DNA of 64,000 nt from an uncultured Holophagaceae bacterium. GTDB taxonomy: Bacteria; Acidobacteriota; Holophagae; Holophagales; Holophagaceae. Shown here in pieces: positions 33,536-41,940 of the stretch (position 1 is the first letter of the stretch; each line of letters begins with the position of its first letter). Below the pieces are notes generated by a model that worked only from the letters and a program-made list of their open reading frames with translations, was not told where the DNA came from and ran no database searches. The translations under genes and the position numbers were made by a program. Location of the stretch: contig CAIOFF010000048.1 of the NCBI GenBank assembly GCA_903857495.1, forward strand, positions 1 through 64,000, written 5' to 3'.

Positions 33536-34414
33536 ATGACAGAAGAAGCGATCCCCGCCGTACCGGCCGAGGAACAGGTTCCTGCCGCACCGGCCGAAGA
33601 ACCCAGCCGCGTCAACCGCGCCTTTGCGGGCGTGGGGGTGGCGGTGGGGCTGATTATCTGGGGCATGGTCTTCCCCCTTCCCCTGGCGATCCCCGGATGG
33701 GTGCTGATGAAGTCCCACCCGCGCATCGGGATGTTCCTGGGGTTCCTGGGCCTCCTGCTGGTGGTGCCGGGCATGGCCTGGAAGGCCAAAACAGTTTGGA
33801 AAGCCGACTGGCGGAAGGCACTGCCACTGGTTCGTGTGGGACCAGGGGTCATGGTCTGGACGGGGCTTTGCATCCTGGCCTATATCCCGGTAGCCCTGGT
33901 TTGGTATGAGTTCGCGCATAGGATCCTCGGCCTGCCAGAGCCACTGGATCCCACGAGCAAGGGGGTTCTCGCTTTGGTCCTGGGGGCACCCCTCTCGGAG
34001 GAGTTCCTGTTCCGGGGCTATGGATTGGCGCGCATTCGGGAGCTGGCCGGGGATCGGCGGGCGCTGGTGTACACGGCCGTCATCTTCGCCCTTGTGCACG
34101 GCAGCCTGACCAGGCTACCGGATGTGTTCATCGGGGGCCTCTTCCTCGGGTGGTTGGTCCTGAGGACCGGCTCGCTCTGGCCTCCCCTGCTCGCCCATTT
34201 CACAGTGAATGCCACCGGATACCTTCAGAACTTGGCATTTGCCGAGTTCCACTGGGGTCCGCCCCCGCTGCCCTGGACCTGGGTGATTGTCCCAGGGCTC
34301 GTGGGTGCCGTGGTCCTGGCCGTCCTCTGGCTGCCCCAGGTGCGGGGGCGGATCAAGGAGCTCGCCCCCCGGCCTGGCTGCGGCAAGCCAGAAACAATGG
34401 AATCCCAGGCCTGA
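33536..34414 (+). CDS. CPBP-family intramembrane metalloprotease
   Basis: A 292-residue membrane protein. After a Pro/Glu/Ala-rich N-terminus of about 27 residues it has about eight hydrophobic helices and the CPBP (Abi) motifs: EEFLFR with Glu155, Glu156 and Arg160, the FALVHG motif with His188, and HFTVN with His221 and Asn225. This is the Rce1/CPBP glutamate protease family, whose bacterial members cleave or process membrane substrates and sometimes protect bacteriocin producers. The start at 33536 is preferred over an upstream TTG. The gene is flanked on both sides by copies of the same repeat. Confidence 0.87.
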   Translation: MTEEAIPAVPAEEQVPAAPAEEPSRVNRAFAGVGVAVGLIIWGMVFPLPLAIPGWVLMKSHPRIGMFLGFLGLLLVVPGMAWKAKTVWKADWRKALPLVRVGPGVMVWTGLCILAYIPVALVWYEFAHRILGLPEPLDPTSKGVLALVLGAPLSEEFLFRGYGLARIRELAGDRRALVYTAVIFALVHGSLTRLPDVFIGGLFLGWLVLRTGSLWPPLLAHFTVNATGYLQNLAFAEFHWGPPPLPWTWVIVPGLVGAVVLAVLWLPQVRGRIKELAPRPGCGKPETMESQA

Positions 34415-34428
34415 TACCTGGTTGTTTT

Positions 34429-34501
34429 TTATCCCCGTCCATCCCTTTTATCCCCGTCAAAAAGGCTTTTTAAACAGGGATGACGGGGATGAAGGGGATA
34501 A
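34429..34501. repeat. ATCCCCGTC-word inverted repeat (copy 2)
   Basis: Bases 34429-34458 are identical to 33355-33384. A shortened complementary arm lies at 34482-34501 (GACGGGGATGAAGGGGATAA). It starts 14 bp after the CPBP stop codon, at a convergent junction with rimO. With copy 1 it brackets the CPBP gene. Confidence 0.9.
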
Positions 34502-34530
34502 CTGCAGAAGGACTTTATTGAACAGTTTTT

Positions 34531-34550
34531 CTTCGTGTCTTCGTGGTGAA
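34531..34550. repeat. CTTCGTG word doublet
   Basis: CTTCGTG is repeated at 34531 and 34539 (8-bp period), then GTGAA. The same doublet form (CTTGGTG twice, 8-bp period) occurs at 58721-58735. Here no clear opposite arm is seen, so it may be a half element. It ends just before the rimO stop. Confidence 0.7.
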
Positions 34551-34555
34551 TCTTT

Positions 34556-35938
34556 TTATTTCGCCATTCGCCTGGCCTTGAACGCGGCCTCGTAGGCGGC
34601 GGTGCTGGCTTCCAGGCCGCCGTCTTCGACTTCGCCGATGAGGTCGTAGGCGTGGGCCTTGACGATGCGGACGCGCTGGATGGTGTTGGGCTGGGGGGTG
34701 CCGTCCACGAGCAGCACGGCGCCGTCGATCTCGGGGGCCTGGCCCTGGTGGCGGCCCTTGATGATCAGGTCGGTCTCTTCGTGGGTGCCTTCCACCAAAA
34801 CGTCGATGACCTGGCCCACCTTCTCCTGGTTCTTCTCCCGGGCGATCTTCTGCTGCAGCTCCAGCAGGCGCCGCTTTCGGGCCTCCTTGGTGCGCTTGGG
34901 GATGGGGTCGCCCAGGGCGTGGGCCGAGGTGCCCTCCTCGGGGCTGTAGGTGAACACGCCCACGTGGTCGAAGCGGGCCTCCTGCACGAAGGACCTTAGC
35001 TCGGCGAAGGCCGCTTCGTCTTCGCCGGGGAAGCCCACGATGAAGTTCGAGCGGATGGCGATGCCCGGCACCAGGCGGCGCACCTTCTCCAGCAGCTTCA
35101 GGAACTGCTTGCGGCTGCCCCCCCGGGCCATGGCCTTGAGGATGGCGGCGTCCGCGTGCTGCAGGGGCATGTCCAGGTAGCGGGCGCAGTTGGGCGTCTC
35201 GGCCATGGCGCGCAGGAGGCCGTCCGTGAGGCGGTTGGGATAGGCATAATGGATGCGGAACCAGCGCAGGCCCGCCACCTGACCCAGGGCGCGCACCAGC
35301 TTCTCCAGGGCGTCGGGGTTGCCGAAGTCCCGGCCGTAGTCCGTGGTGTCCTGGCCCACCAGGCTGATCTCCAGGACGCCCTGGGCGACCAGGTTCTCAG
35401 CCTCGGCCACGACGCTCTCGATGCGGCGGCTGCGCTGGGCGCCGCGGAGCAGGGGGATGACGCAGAAGGCGCAAGCGTGGTCGCAGCCCTCGCTGATCTT
35501 GAGATAGGCGCTGGCCTTGGGCGTGGTCAGCAGCCGGGGGCTGGCCTCGGAGTAGAGGTAGTCGGGGTTGGGGTTCAGCTCGAAGGAGGCCCCGGCGCCG
35601 ATGACCTCGGCGATCTGCTCGATGTCCCGGGTGCCCAGGCAGGCGTCGATCTCCGGCATCCCGGCCATGAGCTCGTCCCGGTAGCGCTCCACCAGGCAGC
35701 CCGCCACGATGAGCTTCTCGCAGGCGCCGTCCTGCTTCATGGCGGCGGCCTGGAGGATGGCCTCGACGCTCTCCTTCTTGGCGGCGTCGATGAAGCCGCA
35801 GGTGTTCACCACCAGGACCTGGGCCTCCGCCAGCACCGGGGTGATCTCGTAGCCCTTGAGCCGCAGGTGCCCCAGCATCACCTCGGAGTCCACGAGGTTC
35901 TTGGGGCATCCCAGGGACATGAATCCGACTTTGGTCAA
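34556..35938 (-). CDS. rimO: Ribosomal protein S12 methylthiotransferase RimO
   Basis: A 460-residue radical SAM enzyme that adds a methylthio group to the conserved Asp of ribosomal protein S12. The N-terminal UPF0004 domain starts VGFMSLGCPKNLVDSE and has NTCGFI and AGCLVER cysteines; the radical SAM motif is CDHACAFC; a C-terminal TRAM domain follows residue 390. The TTG at 35938 is chosen because it gives the family N-terminus and lies four bases after GGAGG; a GTG at 35959 and ATG 35920 are alternatives. It converges on the CPBP gene. Confidence 0.93.
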   Translation of the reverse strand: MTKVGFMSLGCPKNLVDSEVMLGHLRLKGYEITPVLAEAQVLVVNTCGFIDAAKKESVEAILQAAAMKQDGACEKLIVAGCLVERYRDELMAGMPEIDACLGTRDIEQIAEVIGAGASFELNPNPDYLYSEASPRLLTTPKASAYLKISEGCDHACAFCVIPLLRGAQRSRRIESVVAEAENLVAQGVLEISLVGQDTTDYGRDFGNPDALEKLVRALGQVAGLRWFRIHYAYPNRLTDGLLRAMAETPNCARYLDMPLQHADAAILKAMARGGSRKQFLKLLEKVRRLVPGIAIRSNFIVGFPGEDEAAFAELRSFVQEARFDHVGVFTYSPEEGTSAHALGDPIPKRTKEARKRRLLELQQKIAREKNQEKVGQVIDVLVEGTHEETDLIIKGRHQGQAPEIDGAVLLVDGTPQPNTIQRVRIVKAHAYDLIGEVEDGGLEASTAAYEAAFKARRMAK

Positions 35939-36030
35939 CGGGCCTCCAGTGAACCTCACAGTTTACCGCTCGCTGCCGATGACGTCAGTAGCGCGTGCTA
36001 AACTCACCCCCTTCCCACTCCGGATCCGTC

Positions 36031-37641
36031 ATGAAGCTCACCCTCCAGGTTGATGGTGCCCTGCACCCTCTGACCCTCACCGAAGAGGGCGTGACCATCG
36101 GCCGGGGCGACCAGGCCACCATCCGCATCCAGGCCAACGCCGTGAGCCGGGTGCATGCCCGGATCTTCCTGCAACAGGGCCGGCCCTACGTCATGGACAT
36201 GAAGTCCCTGAACGGGACCTCGCTCAATGGCACGACCCTGACCGAGCCCATGCCCCTGCACCTGGGGGACAAGGTCCTGCTGGGCGAGGCCATGGTGGTG
36301 TGGGTGCCCGAGGGCGGGGTGCCGCTTCCGGTCACGGGCCTGAACCTGACCCTGGCCCCCAAGGCCGTCGCCTCACGCATCTCCCTGGAAGACCGGGCCT
36401 TCGATGCCTCCGGTTCGATCCTGGTGCCCCACGCCAGCCTGGAGGCCATGCTGGCCCAGGCCAGCGGCCAGCATCCCGCCGGGGAGGCGGTCACGCTCTT
36501 CCAGCGGCTGGCGAGCATGGCGGGCACGCTACTCCGCGCCGCGGGCCTGACGGAGCTGCTGGACTCGGTCATGGGCCTGGTGACGGCCCAGATCCCCTGC
36601 CAGCGGGGGTTCATTCTGCTGGCGGATGCCAGTGGCGAGCTGGTGCCCGAGCTGATCTGGGAGGAGCACCCGGGTCAGCACCTGGCGCCCATCAGCCGCA
36701 CCATCGCCCGCACGGCCATGAAGGACCGGGTGGCGATCCTCACCACAGACGCCCGGCTGGATCCCAGGTTCAGCGCCGGGGAGAGCATCAAGCTCCATGG
36801 CATCACCTCCGCCCTCTGCGCGCCCCTCATCGTCGAGGACCAGTCCCTCGGCGTGATCTACCTGGAGACCAGCCTCAACAAGGGCGGCTTCAAGCGGGAG
36901 GACGAGCACCTGCTGAGCGCCATGGCCAACTTCGCCGCCGTGGGCATCCAGCGCGAGCGGGAGGCCCGGTTCCGCCAGCGCCTGGAGCGCTACCACAGCC
37001 CGGCGGTGGTGGACCAGATCCTCAAGTCCAGCCAGAACAAGGAAGCTCCCATGCTGCAGGCGCAGCGCTGCCAGATCAGCGTGCTCTTCGCCGACATCTC
37101 CGGGTTCACCCGCATGAGCGAGGGCATGGAACCGCTGGTGCTGGCGGGGATCCTGAACCGCACCTTCGAGGCCATGACCGACCAGATCTTCAGCCGCGGC
37201 GGCACTCTCGACAAGTACATCGGCGACGCCATCATGGCCTTCTTCGGCGCGCCGAACCCCGATCCCGACCATGCCCGGCACGCGGTGGCGGCCGCGGTGG
37301 CCATGCAGGAGACGCTCTACGCCCTCAACGCGGCGCGGCCCGAGGGCTACCCCGAGCTGAGGATGCGCATCGGCATCAACAGCGGCGAGGCCTTCGCGGG
37401 CGACATCGGTTGCGAGAAGCGCATGGACTACACCGTCATGGGCAGCACCGTGAACCTGGCCTCCCGCCTGGAGAGCAGCGTGGCCCGGCCAGGGCAGGTG
37501 GTGGTGGGACCCAGCACCGCGGAGCTCATTGACCAGGACTCGCTCCGGCAGCTGGGGGCCTTCTCCCTCAAGGGCATCGAGCAGGAGGTGCGGCCCTTTG
37601 AAGTGCTGTGGACCCACGACGCACCCACGGCGGTCCACTAG
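36031..37641 (+). CDS. FHA-GAF-class III adenylate/guanylate cyclase
   Basis: A 536-residue cytoplasmic signalling enzyme. It has an N-terminal FHA domain (about 1-95, VTIGRGDQATIRI and SRVHARI), a GAF domain (about 165-315), and a class III cyclase catalytic domain (about 345-530). The metal Asp residues are in LFADISGFT and YIGDAIMAFFGAP, and MDYTVMGSTVNLASRLES matches the adenylate cyclase pattern. It likely makes cAMP in response to a GAF ligand and phosphoprotein binding. It converges with dcd, nine bases apart. Confidence 0.92.
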   Translation: MKLTLQVDGALHPLTLTEEGVTIGRGDQATIRIQANAVSRVHARIFLQQGRPYVMDMKSLNGTSLNGTTLTEPMPLHLGDKVLLGEAMVVWVPEGGVPLPVTGLNLTLAPKAVASRISLEDRAFDASGSILVPHASLEAMLAQASGQHPAGEAVTLFQRLASMAGTLLRAAGLTELLDSVMGLVTAQIPCQRGFILLADASGELVPELIWEEHPGQHLAPISRTIARTAMKDRVAILTTDARLDPRFSAGESIKLHGITSALCAPLIVEDQSLGVIYLETSLNKGGFKREDEHLLSAMANFAAVGIQREREARFRQRLERYHSPAVVDQILKSSQNKEAPMLQAQRCQISVLFADISGFTRMSEGMEPLVLAGILNRTFEAMTDQIFSRGGTLDKYIGDAIMAFFGAPNPDPDHARHAVAAAVAMQETLYALNAARPEGYPELRMRIGINSGEAFAGDIGCEKRMDYTVMGSTVNLASRLESSVARPGQVVVGPSTAELIDQDSLRQLGAFSLKGIEQEVRPFEVLWTHDAPTAVH

Positions 37642-37650
37642 GTCGGCCCC

Positions 37651-38178
37651 CTACTCCTTGATGAAGTCCTTCCATAGCATCGAGGGCTGGATGCCGGAGT
37701 TGCGCTGGTACTTGCCGGAGTCGTAGCTGTCGTAGGCGCCGCTGACGGTGTGGTAGAAGATCTGGCAGATGGCCACGCCGGCGTAGATCCGCACGGGCTG
37801 GATGCAGCTGATCTCCAGGGTCCAGTAGCCGCAGAAGCCGATGTCGCCGAAGCCGGCGGTGACGTGCACGAAGAGGCCCAGGCGGCCGACGCTGCTGCGC
37901 CCCTCCAGCATGGGCACCATGCCCTGGGTCTCGGTGTATTCCAGGGTGCGGCCCAGGTAGAGCCGCCCCGGCTGCAGCAGCAGGCCCTCGGGGGGTATCT
38001 TGAGGAACTCGATGCCGTTGGGCCGGGCCATGTCGAGCTCGTGCTCGGTATAGACCGCCAGGTCCTCGCCGAGCCGCAGGTTATAGCTGTTGGGGTTCAG
38101 CTGCTCGTCGCGCCAGGGCTCGATGCGCAGCTGGCCCTGGGCCCGGGCCTCCTGGATCTGCCGGCCGGTGAGGATCAT
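37651..38178 (-). CDS. dcd: dCTP deaminase
   Basis: A 175-residue nucleotide enzyme of the dCTP deaminase/dUTPase fold that converts dCTP to dUTP for thymidylate supply. Signature regions are NPNSYNLRLGE, LEGRSSVGRLGLFVHVTAG and GFGDIGFCGYWTLE, the last with the active-site Glu. Full length for the family. It is followed on the same strand, in the upstream direction, by the FHA-RDD gene 60 bp away. Confidence 0.93.
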   Translation of the reverse strand: MILTGRQIQEARAQGQLRIEPWRDEQLNPNSYNLRLGEDLAVYTEHELDMARPNGIEFLKIPPEGLLLQPGRLYLGRTLEYTETQGMVPMLEGRSSVGRLGLFVHVTAGFGDIGFCGYWTLEISCIQPVRIYAGVAICQIFYHTVSGAYDSYDSGKYQRNSGIQPSMLWKDFIKE

Positions 38179-38238
38179 GCGGGCCCCCTGGAGAAGGCGG
38201 CCGTCAGGAGGGCGCCGGTGCTGGTGGTCAGAGGCACG

Positions 38239-39285
38239 TCAGCGGTCGACCTTGATTACCACGGACTTGCTGATCAGGTCCTGGATGCCCTTGCGCTCGC
38301 CGCCCAGGATCATGAGGTAGGGGAGCCCCATCAGGAGGCCATTGATGAAATGTCCCACCATGCGCAGGGCGGCGGCGCCGACATCGATTCGGCCTCGGGG
38401 GTTGTCCTCTGGCACAACGCGCAGCTTCATGATCTTCTTGCCTGCGCTGGCGCCGAACTTGATCCAGCAGTAGGGGAGGAAGAGCCAGGCATAGCCCACC
38501 ACGACGACAAAGTGCAGCAGGCCGACCAAGGCGGCAATCAGGCATCCCCCGGGCCCGAGGGCCAGGCTCAATACCGACTGGAGCACGAAGATCGCAATCC
38601 AGAGCGCGACCAGGAAAACCATGTCGATGAGGTGGGCCAGGAGGCGGCTCCCGAAGTCTCCACGCTCTCCCGTAGGCTGGGCGTCATCCGGCACGGGGGG
38701 CAGGAAGGGCTGGAGGAAGGCGGGCAGGGGATTCGCCTGGGCAACCGCGCTCAGGAAGGGGCCGGGCTCGGGGGCCTTCGGGGGAGCCGCCGGCGGGAAG
38801 GGCGGGGCCACCGGGGGGGCTGGCGGCGGGGCCTGGCTCACCACCTGGCCCGTGGCGATCTGATCCTGGCTCAGGGCTGGTGCCTCGGCCTCGACGGGGG
38901 GCTTGCCGGAGTGGATGGCCGCAAGCTCTTCGGCGGACATGCGCACGGTGCCCTGGGGTACCTGGACACTCACGGCCGTGGTGCTGAGGCTGGCCTCGAG
39001 CTGGGGGTCGCGGAAGGTCATCTGGACCTGGCCCAGGGTGACCCGGTCCCCGTCCCGGAGGGGGGAGGACTGCACCCGGTTGCCATTGACTAGCACCCCG
39101 TTGCTGCTCTGCAAGTCTTGGATCTCATAGCCTTCGCCGACCTTGCGGAGGACGCAATGGTGGCGGCTGATGCTGGGATCGGGGAGGCGGAGGGTGTTGT
39201 CCAGCTCGCGGCCCATGTGGACCTCGTTGTCGACTATCTCGAACTCACGGACACCCGCAGTTTCATGTACCAGCAGCTTTGCCAT
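38239..39285 (-). CDS. FHA-domain protein with C-terminal RDD membrane domain
   Basis: A 348-residue protein: N-terminal FHA phosphothreonine-binding domain (about 1-95, VHMGRELDNTLRL, SISRHHCVL and SSNGVLVNG), a long Pro/Ala-rich linker (about 120-205), and an RDD-type membrane domain (about 210-340) with helices such as LLAHLIDMVFLVALWIAIFV and an AGKKIMKLRVV motif. It probably places a phosphoprotein sensor at the inner membrane. The start at 39285 follows GAGGA. It is divergent from the MglA-like GTPase gene, 125 bp apart, which may hint at joint use. Confidence 0.87.
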   Translation of the reverse strand: MAKLLVHETAGVREFEIVDNEVHMGRELDNTLRLPDPSISRHHCVLRKVGEGYEIQDLQSSNGVLVNGNRVQSSPLRDGDRVTLGQVQMTFRDPQLEASLSTTAVSVQVPQGTVRMSAEELAAIHSGKPPVEAEAPALSQDQIATGQVVSQAPPPAPPVAPPFPPAAPPKAPEPGPFLSAVAQANPLPAFLQPFLPPVPDDAQPTGERGDFGSRLLAHLIDMVFLVALWIAIFVLQSVLSLALGPGGCLIAALVGLLHFVVVVGYAWLFLPYCWIKFGASAGKKIMKLRVVPEDNPRGRIDVGAAALRMVGHFINGLLMGLPYLMILGGERKGIQDLISKSVVIKVDR

Positions 39286-39410
39286 AGGAAATCCTCGCGG
39301 TAGATGGGATGGCCGGAAGTGTAGCGCATCCACCCCAGGTTTCGGCCGGGTTCTTCCTTGACGCGTCGGGGCGGACCCGCCAATCTTCCCCAAGACTCGA
39401 AGGTGCAGGC

Positions 39411-40286
39411 ATGGTGCTTTTCAATGCGGCCACCAAGGAATTGACGGCCAAGATTGTCTACTACGGTCCCGGCTTGTGCGGGAAGACAACCAATCTCCAG
39501 CATGTCTATGACACCCTGCCCGGGGACGGCCGGGGCAAGATGCTCTCCCTGGCCACCCAGACGGACCGCACGCTCTTCTTCGACTTCCTGCCCATCGACC
39601 TCGGTACCATCCGGGGGATGAAGACCCGGATCCAGCTCTACACGGTGCCCGGCCAGGTCTTCTACGACGCCACCCGGAAGCTGGTCCTGCGCGGCGCCGA
39701 CGCCGTGGTGTTCGTGGCGGACTCCCAGGCCCCGGCGCTGGAGAGCAACAAGGAGAGCTTCCAGAACCTCATCGTCAACCTCAAGGACCAGGGGGCGGAT
39801 CTGGCGAAGATCCCCCACGTGATCCAGTGGAACAAGCGGGACACGCCCAACGCCCTGCCCATCGAGACCCTGGAGCGGGAGGTCAACATCTTCGGGGTGC
39901 CCACCTTCCCCGCCTGCGCCATGCGGGGCGAGGGGGTCCGGGAGACCCTCACGGGGGTGGCCAAGCTGGTCCTGAAGAGTCTCGCCGAGAAATACGGCGG
40001 CGGCGTCGTGGAGGAACCCCAGGTCGCCCTGGGCGCCCCACCCCCGGCCCCCCGGCCGCCCGTGCAGGAGTCCACCCGGCCCCTGGAGGTCGAGGAGCTC
40101 TCCGCCGGGGAGCTGCTTGAGGAGATTGATGAGATCCCGGCCGAGACCGAGACCGTCCCCCATGTGGCCGCCCAGGTCCACCACATGCCCCACAGCAGCG
40201 TGGTCGAGGTGCCCGTGGTCCTCGACAAGAGCCTGTTCAACGGTGAGAACCCCGTCGAAATCAAGCTGAAGCTGTATATTAGATAG
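39411..40286 (+). CDS. MglA-like small GTPase with C-terminal extension
   Basis: A 291-residue protein. Residues 1-195 are an MglA/Rup2-type small GTPase: P-loop GPGLCGKTTN, the characteristic TVPGQ in place of a DxxG switch II, and NKRD for guanine. MglA sets cell polarity and motility in myxobacteria and regulates other systems elsewhere. About 95 residues are added at the C-terminus: Pro-rich, then acidic (ELLEEIDEIPAETET), ending PVEIKLKLYIR. The partner MglB is not in the window. Followed by a TCAGC-word element and terminator. Confidence 0.9.
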   Translation: MVLFNAATKELTAKIVYYGPGLCGKTTNLQHVYDTLPGDGRGKMLSLATQTDRTLFFDFLPIDLGTIRGMKTRIQLYTVPGQVFYDATRKLVLRGADAVVFVADSQAPALESNKESFQNLIVNLKDQGADLAKIPHVIQWNKRDTPNALPIETLEREVNIFGVPTFPACAMRGEGVRETLTGVAKLVLKSLAEKYGGGVVEEPQVALGAPPPAPRPPVQESTRPLEVEELSAGELLEEIDEIPAETETVPHVAAQVHHMPHSSVVEVPVVLDKSLFNGENPVEIKLKLYIR

Positions 40287-40315
40287 GCTGTCAGCCGTCA
40301 GCTCTCAGCGGTCTG
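40287..40315 (+). repeat. TCAGC-word element after the mglA-like gene
   Basis: CTGTCAGCCGTCAGCTCTCAGC (spanning 40289-40310) carries three TCAGC words at short spacing, directly after the stop codon and before a GC-rich terminator. It matches in layout and about 18 of 22 bases the element at 18042-18063, also located between a plus-strand stop and a terminator ending GCTTTT. Confidence 0.8.
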
Positions 40316-40342
40316 TCGGGCGCCCTGGGCGCCCGATGCTTT
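40316..40342 (+). terminator. Rho-independent terminator after the mglA-like gene
   Basis: A perfect 9-bp stem (40316-40324 with 40328-40336, 3-nt loop) followed by TGCTTTT. It separates the GTPase gene from gltX. Confidence 0.85.
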
Positions 40343-40389
40343 TCCTCCAGCCGATGGCCCACCGCCATCCCCTGGAAGCCGGAGTCCCC

Positions 40390-41940
40390 ATGTCCCGCCA
40401 GGTTGTCACCCGCTTCGCCCCGTCCCCCACCGGCATGCTGCACATCGGCGGGGTGCGGACGGCGCTGTTCTGCTGGCTCTATGCCCGCCGGCACGGGGGC
40501 CGCTTCATCCTGCGCATCGAGGACACGGACCTCTCCCGCAGCACCGATGACAACATTCGCATCATCGAGGAAGGCATGGCCTGGTGTGGCCTGGACTGGG
40601 ACGAAGGCCCGGTCGTGGGGGATCCCAGCGCCTGGACCGGCGCTCACGGCCCCTACCGCCAGATGCAGCGCATGGACCGCTACCGCGCCAAGATCCAGGA
40701 GCTGCTGGACAAGGGCCTGGCCTACCGCTGCCGCTGCGACCGGGAGACCCTGGACGCCCGCCGCAAGACCGTGGAAGCGGCCGGCAAGGTCTTCCAATAC
40801 AACCGGGGCCTGGACGCCGGCCGGGGCTGCGCCGAGGCGCACCACGATGCCAGCCAGCCCGCGGCCGTCCGCTTCCGGATGCCCGAGACCGGCGACATCG
40901 TCGTGGCAGACCTGATCAAGGGGGACACCCACTTCCCCGCCGACAGCCTGGATGACTGGATCATCGCCCGCACCGGCGACGGGCCCGGGGTCATCGGGGT
41001 GCCCACCTACAACTTCTGCGTGGTGGTGGACGACACCCACATGGAGGTGACCCACGTCATCCGCGGCGACGACCACCTGAACAACACGCCCAAGCAGATC
41101 CCCCTGTTCGAGGCACTTGGCTACGACCTGCCGGCCTTCGCCCACGTGCCGATGATCCTGGGCGTGGACGGTGCCAAGCTCAGCAAGCGGCACGGGGCCA
41201 CCAGCATCACGGAATACCAGGCCATGGGTCTGCTGCCCTCCGCCGTGCGGCTGGCCCTGGCGCGCCTGTCCTGGACCCCCAAGATCGACGGCAAGGCCGT
41301 GGAGAGTGCCGAGGAGGAATTGCTCACGGACGCGCAGATGATCCAGCTCTTCGACCTGGACGACTGCCAGAAGAGCGCCGCCCGCTTCGACATGGACAAG
41401 CTGCAGTGGATCAACCAGAAGCTCATCCAGCGGTCCCCCTGGCAGGAGCTGGAGCCGCACCTCCGGCCCTTCCTGCCCGCCGCCTGGGCCGAGAAGCCCG
41501 ACGCCTGGAAGGCCCAGGCCATCCAGGCCACCCAGAAGGGCAAGTCGCTCACGGACATGGCCGAGGCCCTGCGCTTCGCCTTCGAGCGGCCCGCCGCCTT
41601 CGACGAGAAGGCCGTGGAGAAGTTCATGACCCCCGCCGTGAAGCCCGCCCTGCGGGAGGTCCGCGAGCTCGCGGACTACGGCCACCATTCGCCAGGATTG
41701 GCGAATAGGACCGGCCGCGAAGCGGACGGCCCGGAGGGCGGGGCTCAGGAGGAGCACCGTCACGACGTCCTGGAGGCTGCCTTCGCGGCCATCCTGGAGC
41801 GGCACGGCCTCAAGACCAAGGACCTAGCCCAGGCCCTGCGCGTGGCCCTCTGCGGCAGGCCCGTGAGCCCCGGCATCTACGACACCCTCATGCTGGTGGG
41901 CCGGGACGAGGTCGCGGCGCGCCTGGAACGGTGGCTCTGA
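40390..41940 (+). CDS. gltX: Glutamyl-tRNA synthetase with an in-frame extra segment
   Basis: A 516-residue class I synthetase charging tRNA-Glu. HIGH-type motif APSPTGMLHIGG is near residue 10, and KLSKRHG near 263 is the KMSKS equivalent. The anticodon-binding half continues to the end (QALRVALCGRPVSPGIYDTLMLVGRDE). Residues 433-457 (SPGLANRTGRE, then DGPEGGAQEEH) look like an insertion between GH and HDVLEAAF, where the family runs straight on; the encoding 75 bp carry palindromes. The ATG at 40390 follows GGAG. The next gene overlaps by one base. Confidence 0.93.
   Translation: MSRQVVTRFAPSPTGMLHIGGVRTALFCWLYARRHGGRFILRIEDTDLSRSTDDNIRIIEEGMAWCGLDWDEGPVVGDPSAWTGAHGPYRQMQRMDRYRAKIQELLDKGLAYRCRCDRETLDARRKTVEAAGKVFQYNRGLDAGRGCAEAHHDASQPAAVRFRMPETGDIVVADLIKGDTHFPADSLDDWIIARTGDGPGVIGVPTYNFCVVVDDTHMEVTHVIRGDDHLNNTPKQIPLFEALGYDLPAFAHVPMILGVDGAKLSKRHGATSITEYQAMGLLPSAVRLALARLSWTPKIDGKAVESAEEELLTDAQMIQLFDLDDCQKSAARFDMDKLQWINQKLIQRSPWQELEPHLRPFLPAAWAEKPDAWKAQAIQATQKGKSLTDMAEALRFAFERPAAFDEKAVEKFMTPAVKPALREVRELADYGHHSPGLANRTGREADGPEGGAQEEHRHDVLEAAFAAILERHGLKTKDLAQALRVALCGRPVSPGIYDTLMLVGRDEVAARLERWL
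41686..41760 (+). repeat. Candidate 75-bp palindromic insertion inside gltX
   Basis: The segment starts with ATTCGCCA-GGAT-TGGCGAAT (41687-41706, perfect 8-bp stem) and continues with CCGC-GAA-GCGG and flanking GGCC words (41711-41731). Removing 41686-41760 restores the frame as GGCCAC-CACGAC, giving the residues expected from the family. It shares GCGAAGCGGA with the intergenic 35-bp repeat at 21993. The length is a multiple of three with no stop, so the protein stays intact. Confidence 0.6.

Noticed and set aside
41686..41760. Sequencing error or frameshift in gltX
   Set aside because: The extra segment is a multiple of three, has no stop, contains paired stems, and the frame is family-like on both sides.
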